Positions 1 through 11,261 of a DNA stretch of 64,000 nucleotides are shown in pieces. Each line of letters begins with the position of its first letter. The first letter of the stretch is position 1. Made by a program: the position numbers and the translations under genes. This DNA is from JACADW01 sp963747985 (GTDB lineage Bacteria > Acidobacteriota > UBA6911): assembly GCA_963747985.1 (NCBI GenBank), contig CAVVHG010000007.1, positions 248,001 to 312,000 of the forward strand. Direction: 5' to 3'. The notes beneath the pieces were generated by a model. The model saw only the letters and a program-made list of their open reading frames with translations, was not told the DNA's origin and searched no databases.

Positions 1-2
1 TC

Positions 3-662
3 AAGGAGATCACCGCTGCCGCGCGTAACGGCGGTGGCGACGCAGATTCGAACCCGCGCCTCCGCCTCGCCGTTCAGACGGCAAAGGGCGCCAACATGCC
101 CGCGGACAACATCAAGAAAGCGATCATGCGCGGCACGGGTGAACTTCCGGGCGTCTCCTACGAAGACGTCAATTACGAGGGCTACGGACCGGGGGGAGTG
201 GCGCTGTTCATGCGCGTGCTGACGGATAACCGTAACCGGACGGTTGCGGAACTCCGCCACATCCTGTCGAAGAACGGCGGAAACCTGGGTGAGAGCGGCA
301 GCGTCGGCTGGATGTTTCACCGCAAGGGATACTTCGTCATCGAAAAAGCGGCGGCCGGCGAGGAAAAGATACTCGATGTCGCTCTGGCAGCCGGCGCGGA
401 AGACATGGCCGAAGACGGCAGCAATTTCGAGCTCTTCTCGAGCCCGGAAAACTTCGAGGGCGTCAAGGTGGCTCTCGACGCCGCGGGGATACCCCTCGCG
501 GCAGCCGAGATTTCCATGGTGCCCCAGAACTACGTGAAGCTCGAGGGCAAAGATGCCCAGACGATGCTCAAGCTCATGGATGCTCTCGAAGAGCACGAAG
601 ACATCCAGAACGTCTGGGCTAACTTCGATATCGATGAGTCGGAGCTGAAAGAGGCGTCCTGA
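3..662 (+). CDS. yebC: YebC/PmpR family DNA-binding regulator (5' partial)
   Basis: The frame is open to the left edge, so the first residues are missing; the first complete codon is at position 3. The protein reads KEITAAARNGGGD, then NPRLRLAVQTAKGANMP, then KKAIMRGTGE and YEGYGPGGVA, the conserved core of the YebC/PmpR/TACO1 family. Members bind DNA as transcriptional regulators, and some act as translation factors at proline stretches. About 220 residues are visible of the usual 240-250, so only about 25-30 are missing. It lies 12 nt upstream of ruvC; yebC-ruvC is a common bacterial order, which supports both calls. Which of the two family roles applies cannot be told from sequence. Confidence 0.95.
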   Translation, partial: KEITAAARNGGGDADSNPRLRLAVQTAKGANMPADNIKKAIMRGTGELPGVSYEDVNYEGYGPGGVALFMRVLTDNRNRTVAELRHILSKNGGNLGESGSVGWMFHRKGYFVIEKAAAGEEKILDVALAAGAEDMAEDGSNFELFSSPENFEGVKVALDAAGIPLAAAEISMVPQNYVKLEGKDAQTMLKLMDALEEHEDIQNVWANFDIDESELKEAS

Positions 663-674
663 GGCAGGCCCGGC

Positions 675-1214
675 ATGCGCATTCTGGGCGTCGATCCCGG
701 CAGTGAGTCAACCGGCTACGGTCTCATCGAATCCGACGGTTCCGAGCACAGTGTCATCCTGTATGGCGCGATAAAGACGCCGGCCAACCAACCCTTTTAC
801 AATCGCCTGCTTAACATCTATAACGGTCTCACAGGACTCCTCGACCGCGAACCCGCCGACATGATCGCGGTCGAGGAGGTGTTTTATGCCGCGAACGTGC
901 AGTCGGCGCTCAAGCTTGGTCACGCTCGAGGTGTCGTTCTGCTCGTCGCAGCCCAGCGGCGGTTGCCGCTGTACGAGTACTCCCCGTTGGAAATAAAGAG
1001 AGGGATCGTCGGGTACGGACGTGCGGAAAAGACACAGGTCCAGGGCATGGTGGCGTTCGTGCTGCGAATGCCCGAGGTCCCGACGCCTGACGACGCCGCG
1101 GACGCGCTTGCCGTGGCCGTCTGCCACGCCCATCGCATGAGACGAGGCGTCCCCGTACCTGCGAGACGGTCCCGCCGGCTACGCCGGGAAATCCTCCGCA
1201 AGGGGATCAGCTGA
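675..1214 (+). CDS. ruvC: Crossover junction endodeoxyribonuclease RuvC
   Basis: Holliday-junction resolvase of 179 aa, the normal family length. The acidic active-site residues are in place: D7 in MRILGVDPGS, E67/E68 in IAVEEVF, and D140 and D143 in PTPDDAADALA. The arginine-rich C-terminal tail may help bind DNA. The start ATG is 12 nt after the yebC stop, with a GAGG ribosome binding site overlapping that stop, so the two are probably co-transcribed. ruvA and ruvB do not follow. The last 8 nt overlap the 3' end of the convergent gene at 1207-2010. Confidence 0.96.
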   Translation: MRILGVDPGSESTGYGLIESDGSEHSVILYGAIKTPANQPFYNRLLNIYNGLTGLLDREPADMIAVEEVFYAANVQSALKLGHARGVVLLVAAQRRLPLYEYSPLEIKRGIVGYGRAEKTQVQGMVAFVLRMPEVPTPDDAADALAVAVCHAHRMRRGVPVPARRSRRLRREILRKGIS

Positions 1215-2010
1215 TCAGCATCCCGGCGTAACTTACCACCTCATCGCAATCACCCGTGATCTCACCGGAGTGGGAGTATCGCACCAGCTGCCCCTTCGTT
1301 GCGCCCATGTCCCGACAGCAGATAAGGGCTGCGACGGCGGGAGCAAAGCCGCACATGCTGATATCTTCCTCGCAGACAACGCGATGAAGCCCCTCGGGAT
1401 CGACAGCGATTACGTGTCGGATGGCAAGTTCATCCTTTCGTTTGTTGACTTCCGCCGACTCGAAATGGTTCATGTCGGAGCTGGCGACTATCAGCACCGG
1501 CTCCTTCGATGACCGGACCACGCGCGCGAGCGCGTGGCCCAGTTCTTCGAGGCTGGCAAGATCCACCGTGCCGACGCAGATTGCCGCAAGTTGCAGATCC
1601 CCGGCCAGCACCTGAAGGAACGGGACCTGAACCTCGAGTGAGTGCTCGCGCTGGTGTGCTGCGTGATCCTCGCGGAGCAGGGCGCACTCCGCGAGCAGGC
1701 GCGCATTCATTTCCTCATCGATGCCGGCCATTCCCAGCGGTGTCCGCCATTGCCCGGCCGGGAACAGTGCCATTGGTACGCCCCGGCCTGTGTGATTCGG
1801 GCCCAGGATGATGTACCGCTTCGCAACTTGCACCGCGCCGTAAACAGCTCCCGCCACCGCGCCGGAATACATGTAGCCCGCGTGCGGCGATACCACGGCT
1901 TTGGCCTCGATCTGCGGGTCCGCCTTCTTCAGGTACGAACGGACGGCCTTCTCGAGAGCCTTCGGGTCAGACGGATAGAAAGTCCCCGCCACGGCAGGTT
2001 CGCGTATCAT
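1207..2010 (-). CDS. amrB: AmmeMemoRadiSam system protein B (MEMO1 family)
   Basis: A 267-aa MEMO1/extradiol-dioxygenase-like protein. It begins MIREPAVAGTFYP and has the conserved histidine motifs SPHAGYMYSGAVAG, ILGPNHTG and SSDMNHF, which line a metal-like pocket in this fold. The family is found with an AMMECR1-domain protein and a radical SAM enzyme (the AmmeMemoRadiSam set); its reaction is not settled. The AMMECR1-type partner is in this window at 28479-29024, not adjacent, and no radical SAM gene is visible. Upstream, TTGCCC and TAGGAT spaced 18 nt form a possible promoter, and GAGGG lies just before the ATG. Confidence 0.9.
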   Translation of the reverse strand: MIREPAVAGTFYPSDPKALEKAVRSYLKKADPQIEAKAVVSPHAGYMYSGAVAGAVYGAVQVAKRYIILGPNHTGRGVPMALFPAGQWRTPLGMAGIDEEMNARLLAECALLREDHAAHQREHSLEVQVPFLQVLAGDLQLAAICVGTVDLASLEELGHALARVVRSSKEPVLIVASSDMNHFESAEVNKRKDELAIRHVIAVDPEGLHRVVCEEDISMCGFAPAVAALICCRDMGATKGQLVRYSHSGEITGDCDEVVSYAGMLIS

Positions 2011-2158
2011 TGGGATCCCTCATAGTTGTTGTCTATCCTACACCCCGGAGCATCTTAAGGGCAAACCGGGCGGGGCAACCACCGGCCTGACCTGGAGGAC
2101 AGATGTCCCCGGATATGGTAACCTCCAAGAATCTTCGGGGCGGGGGCGATACGAACAG

Positions 2159-3229
2159 ATGCAAATGGATGACTCAACGCAGCAAGGCCCGGAAGAAATT
2201 CATGGGCTGGGTTACCTGATAGACGACGTCTACCTGGAGCATGACCCCGGTAGCCGGCACCCGGAGTCTCCGGCAAGGTTGGTGGCTTGCCGCAGCGCGC
2301 TCGCGGATTGCGGCGTTTTAAACCGGTGGGATCGTATTCCGGCACGGCCGGCACACCTCGATGAGCTCGAGCTGATTCACCACTCGAGCCTTCTGGAGCG
2401 GATCGAAACCGCCGCGAAGAAAGGGCCCACGTATCTTGATCCGGACACGGCCGTTTCAACCGGCAGCTATCGTGCCGCGATTTTTGCGGCAGGCGGCACA
2501 CTGGAGTGTGTGGATGCCATCTGTGCCGGAAGGATCCGGCGAGCGTTCGCGCTCGTCAGGCCGCCAGGGCATCACGCGGAGGCGGACCGCGCCATGGGCT
2601 TCTGCCTCTTCAACAATGTCGCCGTGGCGGCTGCATACGCCCGTGCCCGGCACCACCTGGAACGGGTGGCGGTGGTTGACGTCGACCTGCACCACGGAAA
2701 CGGTACCCAGGCCTGTTTCTACGAGGATCCGAATGTCCTCTACATCTCGTCTCACCAATACCCTTTCTATCCCGGCACCGGCGATATCACGGAGGTAGGG
2801 CAGAAGCAGGGAAGGGGATTCACGGTCAACTTCCCGCTTCCAAAGGGGACGGGGGACGAAATCTACATCCCGCTGTATTCGAGGATCGTCCGGCCCATCC
2901 TCGAAAAATATCAGCCCCAACTGGTGCTGGTATCCGCCGGCTTCGACGCTCATTTCCTGGATCCGCTGGGAGGCCTTCGCGTTACCTCGGCCGGTTACGC
3001 ATCGGTCGCGGCGTCACTGATTCGGGCGGCGGACGAAGCTTGCGGCGGGAAGATCTGCCTTGTCCTCGAGGGAGGTTACAGCCTGGAGGCTTTGAAGGAA
3101 TGCACGCGCCTGGTAGTAGGACAGATGGAATCCCCGCTCGCGCAGGAACGGCGCCTGGCCTCACTTCCGAGGTTCGATGAATACGCGGCCCATGCCCGCC
3201 GAACCCTGGGACGATTCTGGAACTTCTAG
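2159..3229 (+). CDS. Histone deacetylase family protein (AcuC/HDAC-like zinc deacetylase)
   Basis: A 356-aa arginase/deacetylase-fold enzyme. Catalytic features are visible: the paired histidines in RPPGHHAEADRAMGFCLFNN, the zinc ligands Asp and His in VVDVDLHHGNGTQ, a third Asp in VSAGFDAHFLDPLGG, and the C-terminal LEGGYS loop. Bacterial members deacetylate acetyl-lysine proteins, acetylpolyamines or small amides, so the substrate is open. The start could be ATG 2159 or the second ATG six nt later. It is divergent from the MEMO1 gene and ends only 7 nt from the convergent nuoF. Confidence 0.92.
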   Translation: MQMDDSTQQGPEEIHGLGYLIDDVYLEHDPGSRHPESPARLVACRSALADCGVLNRWDRIPARPAHLDELELIHHSSLLERIETAAKKGPTYLDPDTAVSTGSYRAAIFAAGGTLECVDAICAGRIRRAFALVRPPGHHAEADRAMGFCLFNNVAVAAAYARARHHLERVAVVDVDLHHGNGTQACFYEDPNVLYISSHQYPFYPGTGDITEVGQKQGRGFTVNFPLPKGTGDEIYIPLYSRIVRPILEKYQPQLVLVSAGFDAHFLDPLGGLRVTSAGYASVAASLIRAADEACGGKICLVLEGGYSLEALKECTRLVVGQMESPLAQERRLASLPRFDEYAAHARRTLGRFWNF

Positions 3230-3236
3230 GGGGCCG

Positions 3237-4502
3237 TCATGCCATGGTGCAGCGCTGCTGGCGTATGTGGGCGTCGAACTCGTCGTAAAACTTCCGGATG
3301 TAGCTTTCCACCGGCATTGCCGCCGCGTCGGACAGGGGGCAAATCGTTCTCGCCATCATGTTCTTGCAGATGTCGAGGAGGACCTCGAGTTCACCGTTCC
3401 GCCCTTCCCCGTTCTCAATGCGCCGCAGGATCTGGTACATCCATTCGGTGCCTTCGCGGCACTGCGTGCACTGCCCGCAGGATTCCTCGGCGTAGAACCT
3501 GGTGATCCTGGTTACTGCCCTGACCATGCAGGTGGAATCGTCCATCACGATCACGCCTGCCGAACCGAGCATACTCCCGGCCTTTGCGACCGAGTCGAAA
3601 TCAAGGTGGACGTCCGCCTGGTCCGCGGTGAGGACCGGCACAGAAGATCCGCCGGGGACGACCGCCTTCAGTGTCCTGCCCGCGCGCATTCCGCCGCAGT
3701 GATCGTGGATGAGCTCCCGCAGCGGGATCCCCATTGGAAACTCGTAGACTCCGCGCTTGCGGACATGCCCGCTGACGCCGAACAGGCGTGTGCCGGTGTT
3801 GCGCTCGACGCCGATCCCGGCATACCACTCAGGACCGTTGTTTACGATGTGCGGCACGTTCGCCAGTGTCTCGACATTGTTGATGACCGTGGGGCAGCCG
3901 TACAGGCCGACAACCGCCGGGAAAGGCGGTTTCAGACGCGGATGGCCCCGTTTACCCTCGATCGACTCGAGCAGCGCCGTCTCCTCCCCGCAGATGTATG
4001 CGCCGGCGCCCCGGTGCACCAGCAGGTCCAGATCGTACCCGGTTCCCAGAATGTTCCCGCCGAGATACCCCCGGGCGTAGGCCTCCTCGACTGCCTTCTT
4101 CAGGACCCCTGCGCCGTGGAAGAACTCGCCCCTGATGAAGATGAAGGCCCTGTGGCAATCGAGGGCGTATGCGGAAATGATGGCGCCTTCGATCAATTGA
4201 TGCGGGTCCTTCTCGATGATCAATCGATCCTTGAATGTTCCCGGTTCGCTTTCATCGGCGTTGACGCAAAGATATACAGGCGAACCCGAGTTCTTCGGGA
4301 CGAATCCCCATTTCATCCCGGTCGGAAAGCCGGCACCACCGCGGCCGCGCAGCCCGGAGCGTTTCACCATGTCCGTGACATCCGCCGGCTTGCATTCGGT
4401 CAGGGCCTTGCGCAACGCCTGATAACCGCCGAGAGACTCGTAGACCTCGATGTTCTGAAGGCGGGGGACATGCATATTCCTGGTCAGCACTTTGATTGAC
4501 AT
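3237..4502 (-). CDS. nuoF: NADH-quinone oxidoreductase subunit F (NuoF), orphan copy
   Basis: NADH- and FMN-binding subunit of complex I or a related soluble NADH dehydrogenase, 421 aa. The glycine-rich NADH site is GLRGRGGAGFPTGMKWGF. The FMN region includes the YICGEETALLESIEGKRG stretch. The N3-type 4Fe-4S cluster motif is ESCGQCTQCREGT with a further Cys in TICPLSDAAAMP. No nuoE, nuoG or other Nuo genes are next to it, so it is either a detached complex I subunit or a diaphorase module for another complex. A ribosome binding site (GGAACCTCC region) precedes the ATG. The gene is divergent from the sigma factor gene. Confidence 0.95.
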   Translation of the reverse strand: MSIKVLTRNMHVPRLQNIEVYESLGGYQALRKALTECKPADVTDMVKRSGLRGRGGAGFPTGMKWGFVPKNSGSPVYLCVNADESEPGTFKDRLIIEKDPHQLIEGAIISAYALDCHRAFIFIRGEFFHGAGVLKKAVEEAYARGYLGGNILGTGYDLDLLVHRGAGAYICGEETALLESIEGKRGHPRLKPPFPAVVGLYGCPTVINNVETLANVPHIVNNGPEWYAGIGVERNTGTRLFGVSGHVRKRGVYEFPMGIPLRELIHDHCGGMRAGRTLKAVVPGGSSVPVLTADQADVHLDFDSVAKAGSMLGSAGVIVMDDSTCMVRAVTRITRFYAEESCGQCTQCREGTEWMYQILRRIENGEGRNGELEVLLDICKNMMARTICPLSDAAAMPVESYIRKFYDEFDAHIRQQRCTMA

Positions 4503-4583
4503 GGAGGTTCCGCTCCCGGTGCTAGGGAAGTCGCTATACTATCACATCATCCCTTTTTTCACGGCAAGACGCCGAGAATGAAG

Positions 4584-4601
4584 CTATCCTATGGTGGATA
4601 G
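4584..4601. promoter_or_regulatory. Inverted repeat at the sigma-factor start
   Basis: CTATCC (4584-4589) and GGATAG (4596-4601) form a perfect 6-bp inverted repeat with a 6-nt centre. It lies just before the ATG of the sigma gene and overlaps its alternative GTG start. A related ACTATC half lies about 45 nt upstream, toward nuoF. It could be an operator in the divergent promoter region or an mRNA hairpin covering the start; the sequence does not decide. Confidence 0.35.
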
Positions 4602-4612
4602 TGTGGCCGCAG

Positions 4613-5473
4613 ATGAACGACGAAATCGTCCAGGCATTCGAACGTTGTCAGCGCCGTTATCCCACGATCTCCCTGGAGTATGAGGCGTTCAGGGATCGGG
4701 TCGAACAGGTCCTGGCCGGTGGGTCCTCGTCCGCGGCGACCGGCCCCGGAGGCCGGCCCCGGCCCGGCTTGTTCCTGGAAAGCCTCCATGTCGAGGATCT
4801 CTTTCTGGCACTCGCCTGTTCCGGGGGAGACCGCATCGCCTGGGAGTACTTTGCGGATACATATCTCCCTGTTGCGAGGCGTTGCGCAGAGCAGGCCTGC
4901 CGGCACCTTGCGCAAAGCGAAGATCTGGCTCATGAACTCGTCACGAAGCTGCTCGAGGATCGTCACCGCTTTGCTGGGTACGACGGGCGCGGTTCACTGG
5001 CCGGCTGGTTGCGCGTGGCAGTAAGTCATGCGGCCATAGACCATTTCCGGCGCGCCCGGAGGCAGGTATCGATTGAGGAGATCGAAGAGGCGGGACACGC
5101 GGTCGCACTCCCGTCAGGCGGTTCCGGGGCGTGCGAGCCGGGGGAGCGGCTCGACGCCCGATGGGGCCCCGTCCTCCTCGCGGTTCTGGTCGAGGAAATC
5201 CGGCGCCTGTTGCCCAGAGACAGGCTCCTGTTGAGTCTCTACTATGCTCAGGGTGTTCCGCTCAAGACTATCGGGCGTCAGTTTGGGGTTCACGAGGCTA
5301 CCGTTTCGAGGTGGCTGGACCGGCTGAGGCAGGATCTGCGCAAACGCATCGAACGGGAGATGAAACGGCGCCACGGGATCCGATCGGTGGAACTGGAATC
5401 GCTCTGGCGCTGGGTGTCGGAGGAAACGGATTTCTCGCTCCGGGAGGCGATTTCTGAATGCAAGGAAGTCTGA
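4613..5473 (+). CDS. ECF-type RNA polymerase sigma-70 family factor
   Basis: A 286-aa sigma factor. An N-terminal extension of about 70 residues precedes region 2 (AWEYFADTYLPVARR through GWLRVAVSHAAIDHFRRARR, about residues 75-145). Region 4 is the helix-turn-helix LKTIGRQFGVHEATVSRWLD near residues 215-235. It lacks regions 1 and 3, as ECF factors do. ATG 4613 is preferred; GTG at 4601 is in frame and possible. The downstream zinc-finger membrane protein starts 27 nt after the stop, the usual sigma/anti-sigma arrangement. The ECF subgroup is not identified. Confidence 0.9.
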   Translation: MNDEIVQAFERCQRRYPTISLEYEAFRDRVEQVLAGGSSSAATGPGGRPRPGLFLESLHVEDLFLALACSGGDRIAWEYFADTYLPVARRCAEQACRHLAQSEDLAHELVTKLLEDRHRFAGYDGRGSLAGWLRVAVSHAAIDHFRRARRQVSIEEIEEAGHAVALPSGGSGACEPGERLDARWGPVLLAVLVEEIRRLLPRDRLLLSLYYAQGVPLKTIGRQFGVHEATVSRWLDRLRQDLRKRIEREMKRRHGIRSVELESLWRWVSEETDFSLREAISECKEV

Positions 5474-5500
5474 TCCCGTCGTCCTTTAGAGGGATAGGCC

Positions 5501-6709
5501 ATGCGTGAGGAGAGGTTCATAAACAACGCGATCAGGAAGGTGCTCGGGCGCCAGACGCCGGGGACCACCTCCGCCTGTCCGGATGAGAACCTGCTCGCGG
5601 CATACCTGGAGCGCAGCCTCTCCGATCAGGAGATGTCGCGCGTGGAGAACCACGTCTCGCAGTGCGCTCCCTGCCTGGAGCTGCTCGCGCTCTCCATGAA
5701 GACCTCTGATGAGGAGCCCTTGCAGGCACCCGGAATGCCTGCCTCGAGGGAACGGAAGTCACTCTTTCGATTCAGCGTGCCGCTTGCTGCGATCGCCGTG
5801 CTGGTGATCGGGGTCGGGGTGGCGACCCTCTTCCTCCTGACTCGCGAGTTCAGGAAGCCCGAGCGGACCGAGGTCGCTCGGCAGATGCCGCCGGCAGGTG
5901 CCCCAGCGGCGAGCGAGATGCAACGGGCGAGGCCGGAACCGTCAACTGTGCCAGTCGAACCCGCGAAGCCCTCCGCCTCCAGCCTGCCTCCAGCCCGGGT
6001 TTCCGGGATGCGAGACGCGACAGACCGGATGCCCCGTGCAAAGGACAAGGAGGCCGGGGCGCAGGAGCAGTCGGTATCCGCGGAATACGCGCATGTCCCC
6101 GGGCCGGAAGGAGAGTTGTCGAAGGCCGACAGGATTGCATCGAATGAAGCCGCCAGGAGGCCGGCTGCCTGGAAGGACGAGAGCAAGACGAGCGCCGCCA
6201 CGGCTCAAGCTGGTGGCGGCGGGGTCGTTGGAGGAGTGGTCGGCGGTATCCTTCACCCTGCCAGACCGGCCGAAGAGCCGGCTGCGGCGGAGGGGGCGCC
6301 GCAGGCGGCAGTCGTCACACAGGATTCCGGAGCGGCAAGAGTGCAGGCTCCGGAGCGCGAAGCCAGACTGGCGATGAAAAGCCAGCGCGCGTCGCTTTCG
6401 ACGGCCCCGATAGCCGCGGCAGAATCCAGCCTGCGCGATACCATCCGGCGGGTGGCGGCGGACGAGAAGGCCGGGAAACGCTCCGGTTCGACGACCCGCG
6501 CGGTTGGCGGGCGCATCTTCGCGCTTAACGGAGGCTTCTGGGTGGACCTGAGGTGCATCGCCGAACCGGATGCCGAATTGGCCGAATTCAAAGCGGGTTC
6601 AGCTGGATTCGACGATGTCCTGAAGGCCGTTCCCGGTCTCGATGAACTGCGCCGTGAAGGTTTGCCGATCCTGCTAGACTGGAACGGCAGGATCTGCATG
6701 ATCCGATAG
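5501..6709 (+). CDS. Membrane anti-sigma factor with zinc-finger N-terminus and large periplasmic domain
   Basis: A 402-aa protein. Residues 25-65 form an anti-sigma zinc finger (CPDENLLAAYLE, then ENHVSQCAPCLE: His-x3-Cys-x2-Cys), expected to hold the adjacent sigma factor in the cytoplasm. One membrane helix follows near residues 88-110 (VPLAAIAVLVIGVGVATLFLL). The remaining 290 residues should be periplasmic: a low-complexity Pro/Ala/Glu linker, a glycine-valine block (GGGGVVGGVVGGILHPARP, about residue 235) and a C-terminal globular domain beginning GGRIFALNGGFWVDL. The block resembles ones I associate with TonB-type periplasmic proteins. The signal sensed is unknown. Confidence 0.85.
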   Translation: MREERFINNAIRKVLGRQTPGTTSACPDENLLAAYLERSLSDQEMSRVENHVSQCAPCLELLALSMKTSDEEPLQAPGMPASRERKSLFRFSVPLAAIAVLVIGVGVATLFLLTREFRKPERTEVARQMPPAGAPAASEMQRARPEPSTVPVEPAKPSASSLPPARVSGMRDATDRMPRAKDKEAGAQEQSVSAEYAHVPGPEGELSKADRIASNEAARRPAAWKDESKTSAATAQAGGGGVVGGVVGGILHPARPAEEPAAAEGAPQAAVVTQDSGAARVQAPEREARLAMKSQRASLSTAPIAAAESSLRDTIRRVAADEKAGKRSGSTTRAVGGRIFALNGGFWVDLRCIAEPDAELAEFKAGSAGFDDVLKAVPGLDELRREGLPILLDWNGRICMIR

Positions 6710-6731
6710 GCCTTCGCGCACGGAAGAATAT

Positions 6732-6818
6732 CCGGTGTCGGGATCGGGATCAGCCGGCGGGTCTCGGAATTGAGGACGAGTGGTTTTCGACACTGATCTC
6801 GATCGCGATTCCGATCCG
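6732..6818. repeat. Degenerate GGNATC tract with hairpin potential, convergent junction
   Basis: Between the converging anti-sigma gene and grpE. The plus strand has CGGGATCGGGATCAG (about 6739-6753), and 6793-6818 carries the inverse (CTGATCTCGATCGCGATT and CCGATCC). The arms pair over about 18 nt with roughly 14 matches. Similar tracts lie at 22291, 36384 and 63514, each also between convergent genes. Confidence 0.5.
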
Positions 6819-6831
6819 TGGGGAAACTCGA

Positions 6832-7425
6832 TCATTCCGCGCGATACGCTCCCACCCTGACCGCGGCAGGTCGGAGGATCTGGTCGCCCAGCCGGTAGCC
6901 GCGCGCCACCTCATCGACCACGATACCGTCCAGGTCTGGAGAAGCGACCGGCACCATCGCGGTGGCTTGCCCTTCGTGCGGATCAAATGGCCGGTTCAAC
7001 ACCTCGATAACCTCGACGCCGAGCGAGCGCAGCTTGCCGCGGAAGAGCACGGCGGTCATCTCGATCCCCTGCCGCAGCGTGTCGGGAGTCCTGGCGGTCC
7101 CTGCCGCGGCGAGTGCGCGCTCCAGGTTGTCGAGGACCTCGAGCATGGGGAGGATCATGTCCCGCTTTTCCAGCTGGACCCTCCGCTCGAAATCCGCCTG
7201 CAAACGGGCCCTGGTCTGTTCGACGTCCCGCTGCATCCGGGATTTCATCTCTTCGAATCTGCGTTGCGTTTCCGAAACCCTGGCCTGCAGTTCCTCCACG
7301 TAGGCAGGGTACCTGGGCTTCTCCTCGACCGGCGTCCGCGGCAGGTTGTCCAGGTCGGCGAAGGGCCGCCGATCGATCACCTGGAACGGCTGCGGTTCAT
7401 CGGATCCGGTTTTCTTTGCCTCCAT
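6832..7425 (-). CDS. grpE: Nucleotide exchange factor GrpE
   Basis: Exchange factor for DnaK, 197 aa from the ATG at 7425 (MEAKKTGSDEPQ). The frame stays open farther upstream, but that part is unlike GrpE. Residues about 35-95 are a long coiled coil (YVEELQARVSETQRRFEEM). The conserved C-terminal beta domain follows (FDPHEGQATAMVPV, then GYRLGDQILRPAAVRVG). It is the last gene of the minus-strand heat-shock block and is 89 nt from htpX. dnaK and dnaJ are not in the window. Confidence 0.93.
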   Translation of the reverse strand: MEAKKTGSDEPQPFQVIDRRPFADLDNLPRTPVEEKPRYPAYVEELQARVSETQRRFEEMKSRMQRDVEQTRARLQADFERRVQLEKRDMILPMLEVLDNLERALAAAGTARTPDTLRQGIEMTAVLFRGKLRSLGVEVIEVLNRPFDPHEGQATAMVPVASPDLDGIVVDEVARGYRLGDQILRPAAVRVGAYRAE

Positions 7426-7514
7426 AATCTTCCATCCATTCGGTCGCAGACACGGCGCGTTCGTGATGCCCACACGGGCACAGGACACGGCGCTCCGATG
7501 AACAAGTGACCTGG

Positions 7515-8357
7515 TTATCTCTTCTGCCCGAGCAGGCGCTCGATCCGTTTCTGGGTCGACGGGTGTGTGCTGAACAGCGTCATGAGCGCGCCCGCCGAGA
7601 ACGGGTGCATGATGAACATGTGCGCCGTGCTTGGAGAGGCCTCCATGGGCAGGCGTTTCGAATAGGCCTCGAGCTTCTGAAGTGCGGAAGCCAGGCCATG
7701 CGGGCTGCCTGCAATCGAAGCGCCGCTGGCGTCAGCCTCGTACTCGCGCGTGCGGGAGATCCACATCTGGATCAGCATGGCTGCGATCGGAGCGACGATG
7801 ATGGTGACCAGACCGGCAAGCGCACCGCCTCCTTCGTCATCGCGGTCACGTCCGCCGCCGAAGAAAGCGGCGAACCGGGCCATGTTCGCCACGAACATGA
7901 TCACGCTGGCCATAGTCGCCGCGACGCTGCTGATCAGGATGTCGCGATTCTTCACGTGCGAGATCTCGTGTGCGAGGACCCCGGTCAGCTCGTTTTCGTC
8001 GAGGAGTCGGATGGCCCCTTCGGTCACCGCGACTGAAGCGTGCTCAGGATTGCGGCCGGTGGCAAACGCATTGGGGGAATCCGAGGGGATGAGGTAGATC
8101 TTCGGCATCGGGATGCTGGCGCGGCTGCAAAGGAACTCAACGATGCTGTAAAGGCGCGGAGCCTGCTCTCGGGTCACCGGTTGGGCGTTGTACATCCGCA
8201 AGGCTATCTTGTCTGAGAAAAAGTAGCTTCCGAAATTCATCAGGATCGATAACAGCAGGGCGATCACCAATCCCTGCTCGCGCCAGAAGCTGCCGATGAA
8301 CAGGATAATTCCCGACAATAGTCCGAGCAGAAAAACCGTCTTGACGTTATTAGCCAT
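7515..8357 (-). CDS. htpX: Membrane zinc metalloprotease HtpX (M48)
   Basis: Inner-membrane protease that degrades misfolded membrane proteins, 280 aa from the ATG at 8357 (MANNVKTVFLLGLLSG). Two N-terminal membrane helices are followed by the zinc site HEISH in LTGVLAHEISHVKNRD. Two more hydrophobic segments follow, then the glutamate ligand in RTREYEADASGA. Length and order match HtpX. It sits between clpB (182 nt upstream) and grpE, consistent with envelope or heat stress control. No clear promoter or strong ribosome binding site was seen. Confidence 0.95.
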   Translation of the reverse strand: MANNVKTVFLLGLLSGIILFIGSFWREQGLVIALLLSILMNFGSYFFSDKIALRMYNAQPVTREQAPRLYSIVEFLCSRASIPMPKIYLIPSDSPNAFATGRNPEHASVAVTEGAIRLLDENELTGVLAHEISHVKNRDILISSVAATMASVIMFVANMARFAAFFGGGRDRDDEGGGALAGLVTIIVAPIAAMLIQMWISRTREYEADASGASIAGSPHGLASALQKLEAYSKRLPMEASPSTAHMFIMHPFSAGALMTLFSTHPSTQKRIERLLGQKR

Positions 8358-8539
8358 AGTCCGATCAAAGCTCCAAACCCGAATTTTAGGACGCGGGGAC
8401 GGCGCGATCAATGCGATTCGGCCCCGGGATGAATTCTGTCAGCTCTCTTCAAGCACGAGCGGACGCGCCGCCGGCGCGGACCCGGCGCGCTTCGCCGAAA
8501 CGCACCCGCCTCCTCTTGCCCGGGAGGTGCACCGCTCGA

Positions 8540-11137
<2,598 letters not shown>

Positions 11138-11186
11138 GATTCAGATCCTTCCATCCGGACCTCGCGGCCCGGTCAATGTGCCAGCC

Positions 11187-11232
11187 AAAAAAAATCCGCG
11201 TTGCCCCGACTCCCGCGTCGGAGAGTCGGGGC
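11187..11232 (-). terminator. Rho-independent terminator of the second hsp20
   Basis: On the minus strand a perfect 10-bp stem, GAGTCGGGGC with GCCCCGACTC (11223-11232 and 11203-11212), has a 10-nt loop. A short linker and eight consecutive T (A8 at 11187-11194 on the plus strand) follow. An outer CGCGT/ACGCG pair extends it. It should end hsp20 transcription before clpB. Confidence 0.85.
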
Positions 11233-11261
11233 AGACGCGGACGCAAACCACCGGAGAGCGG

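Noticed and set aside
44..58. GATTCGAACCC, like the T-arm of a tRNA
   Set aside because: It is inside the yebC coding sequence, and no acceptor or anticodon stem can be formed around it.
3177..4499. 440-residue open frame on the plus strand
   Set aside because: It is antisense to nuoF along its whole length; the translation is rich in His/Arg/Asp with no domain, a typical GC-rich shadow.
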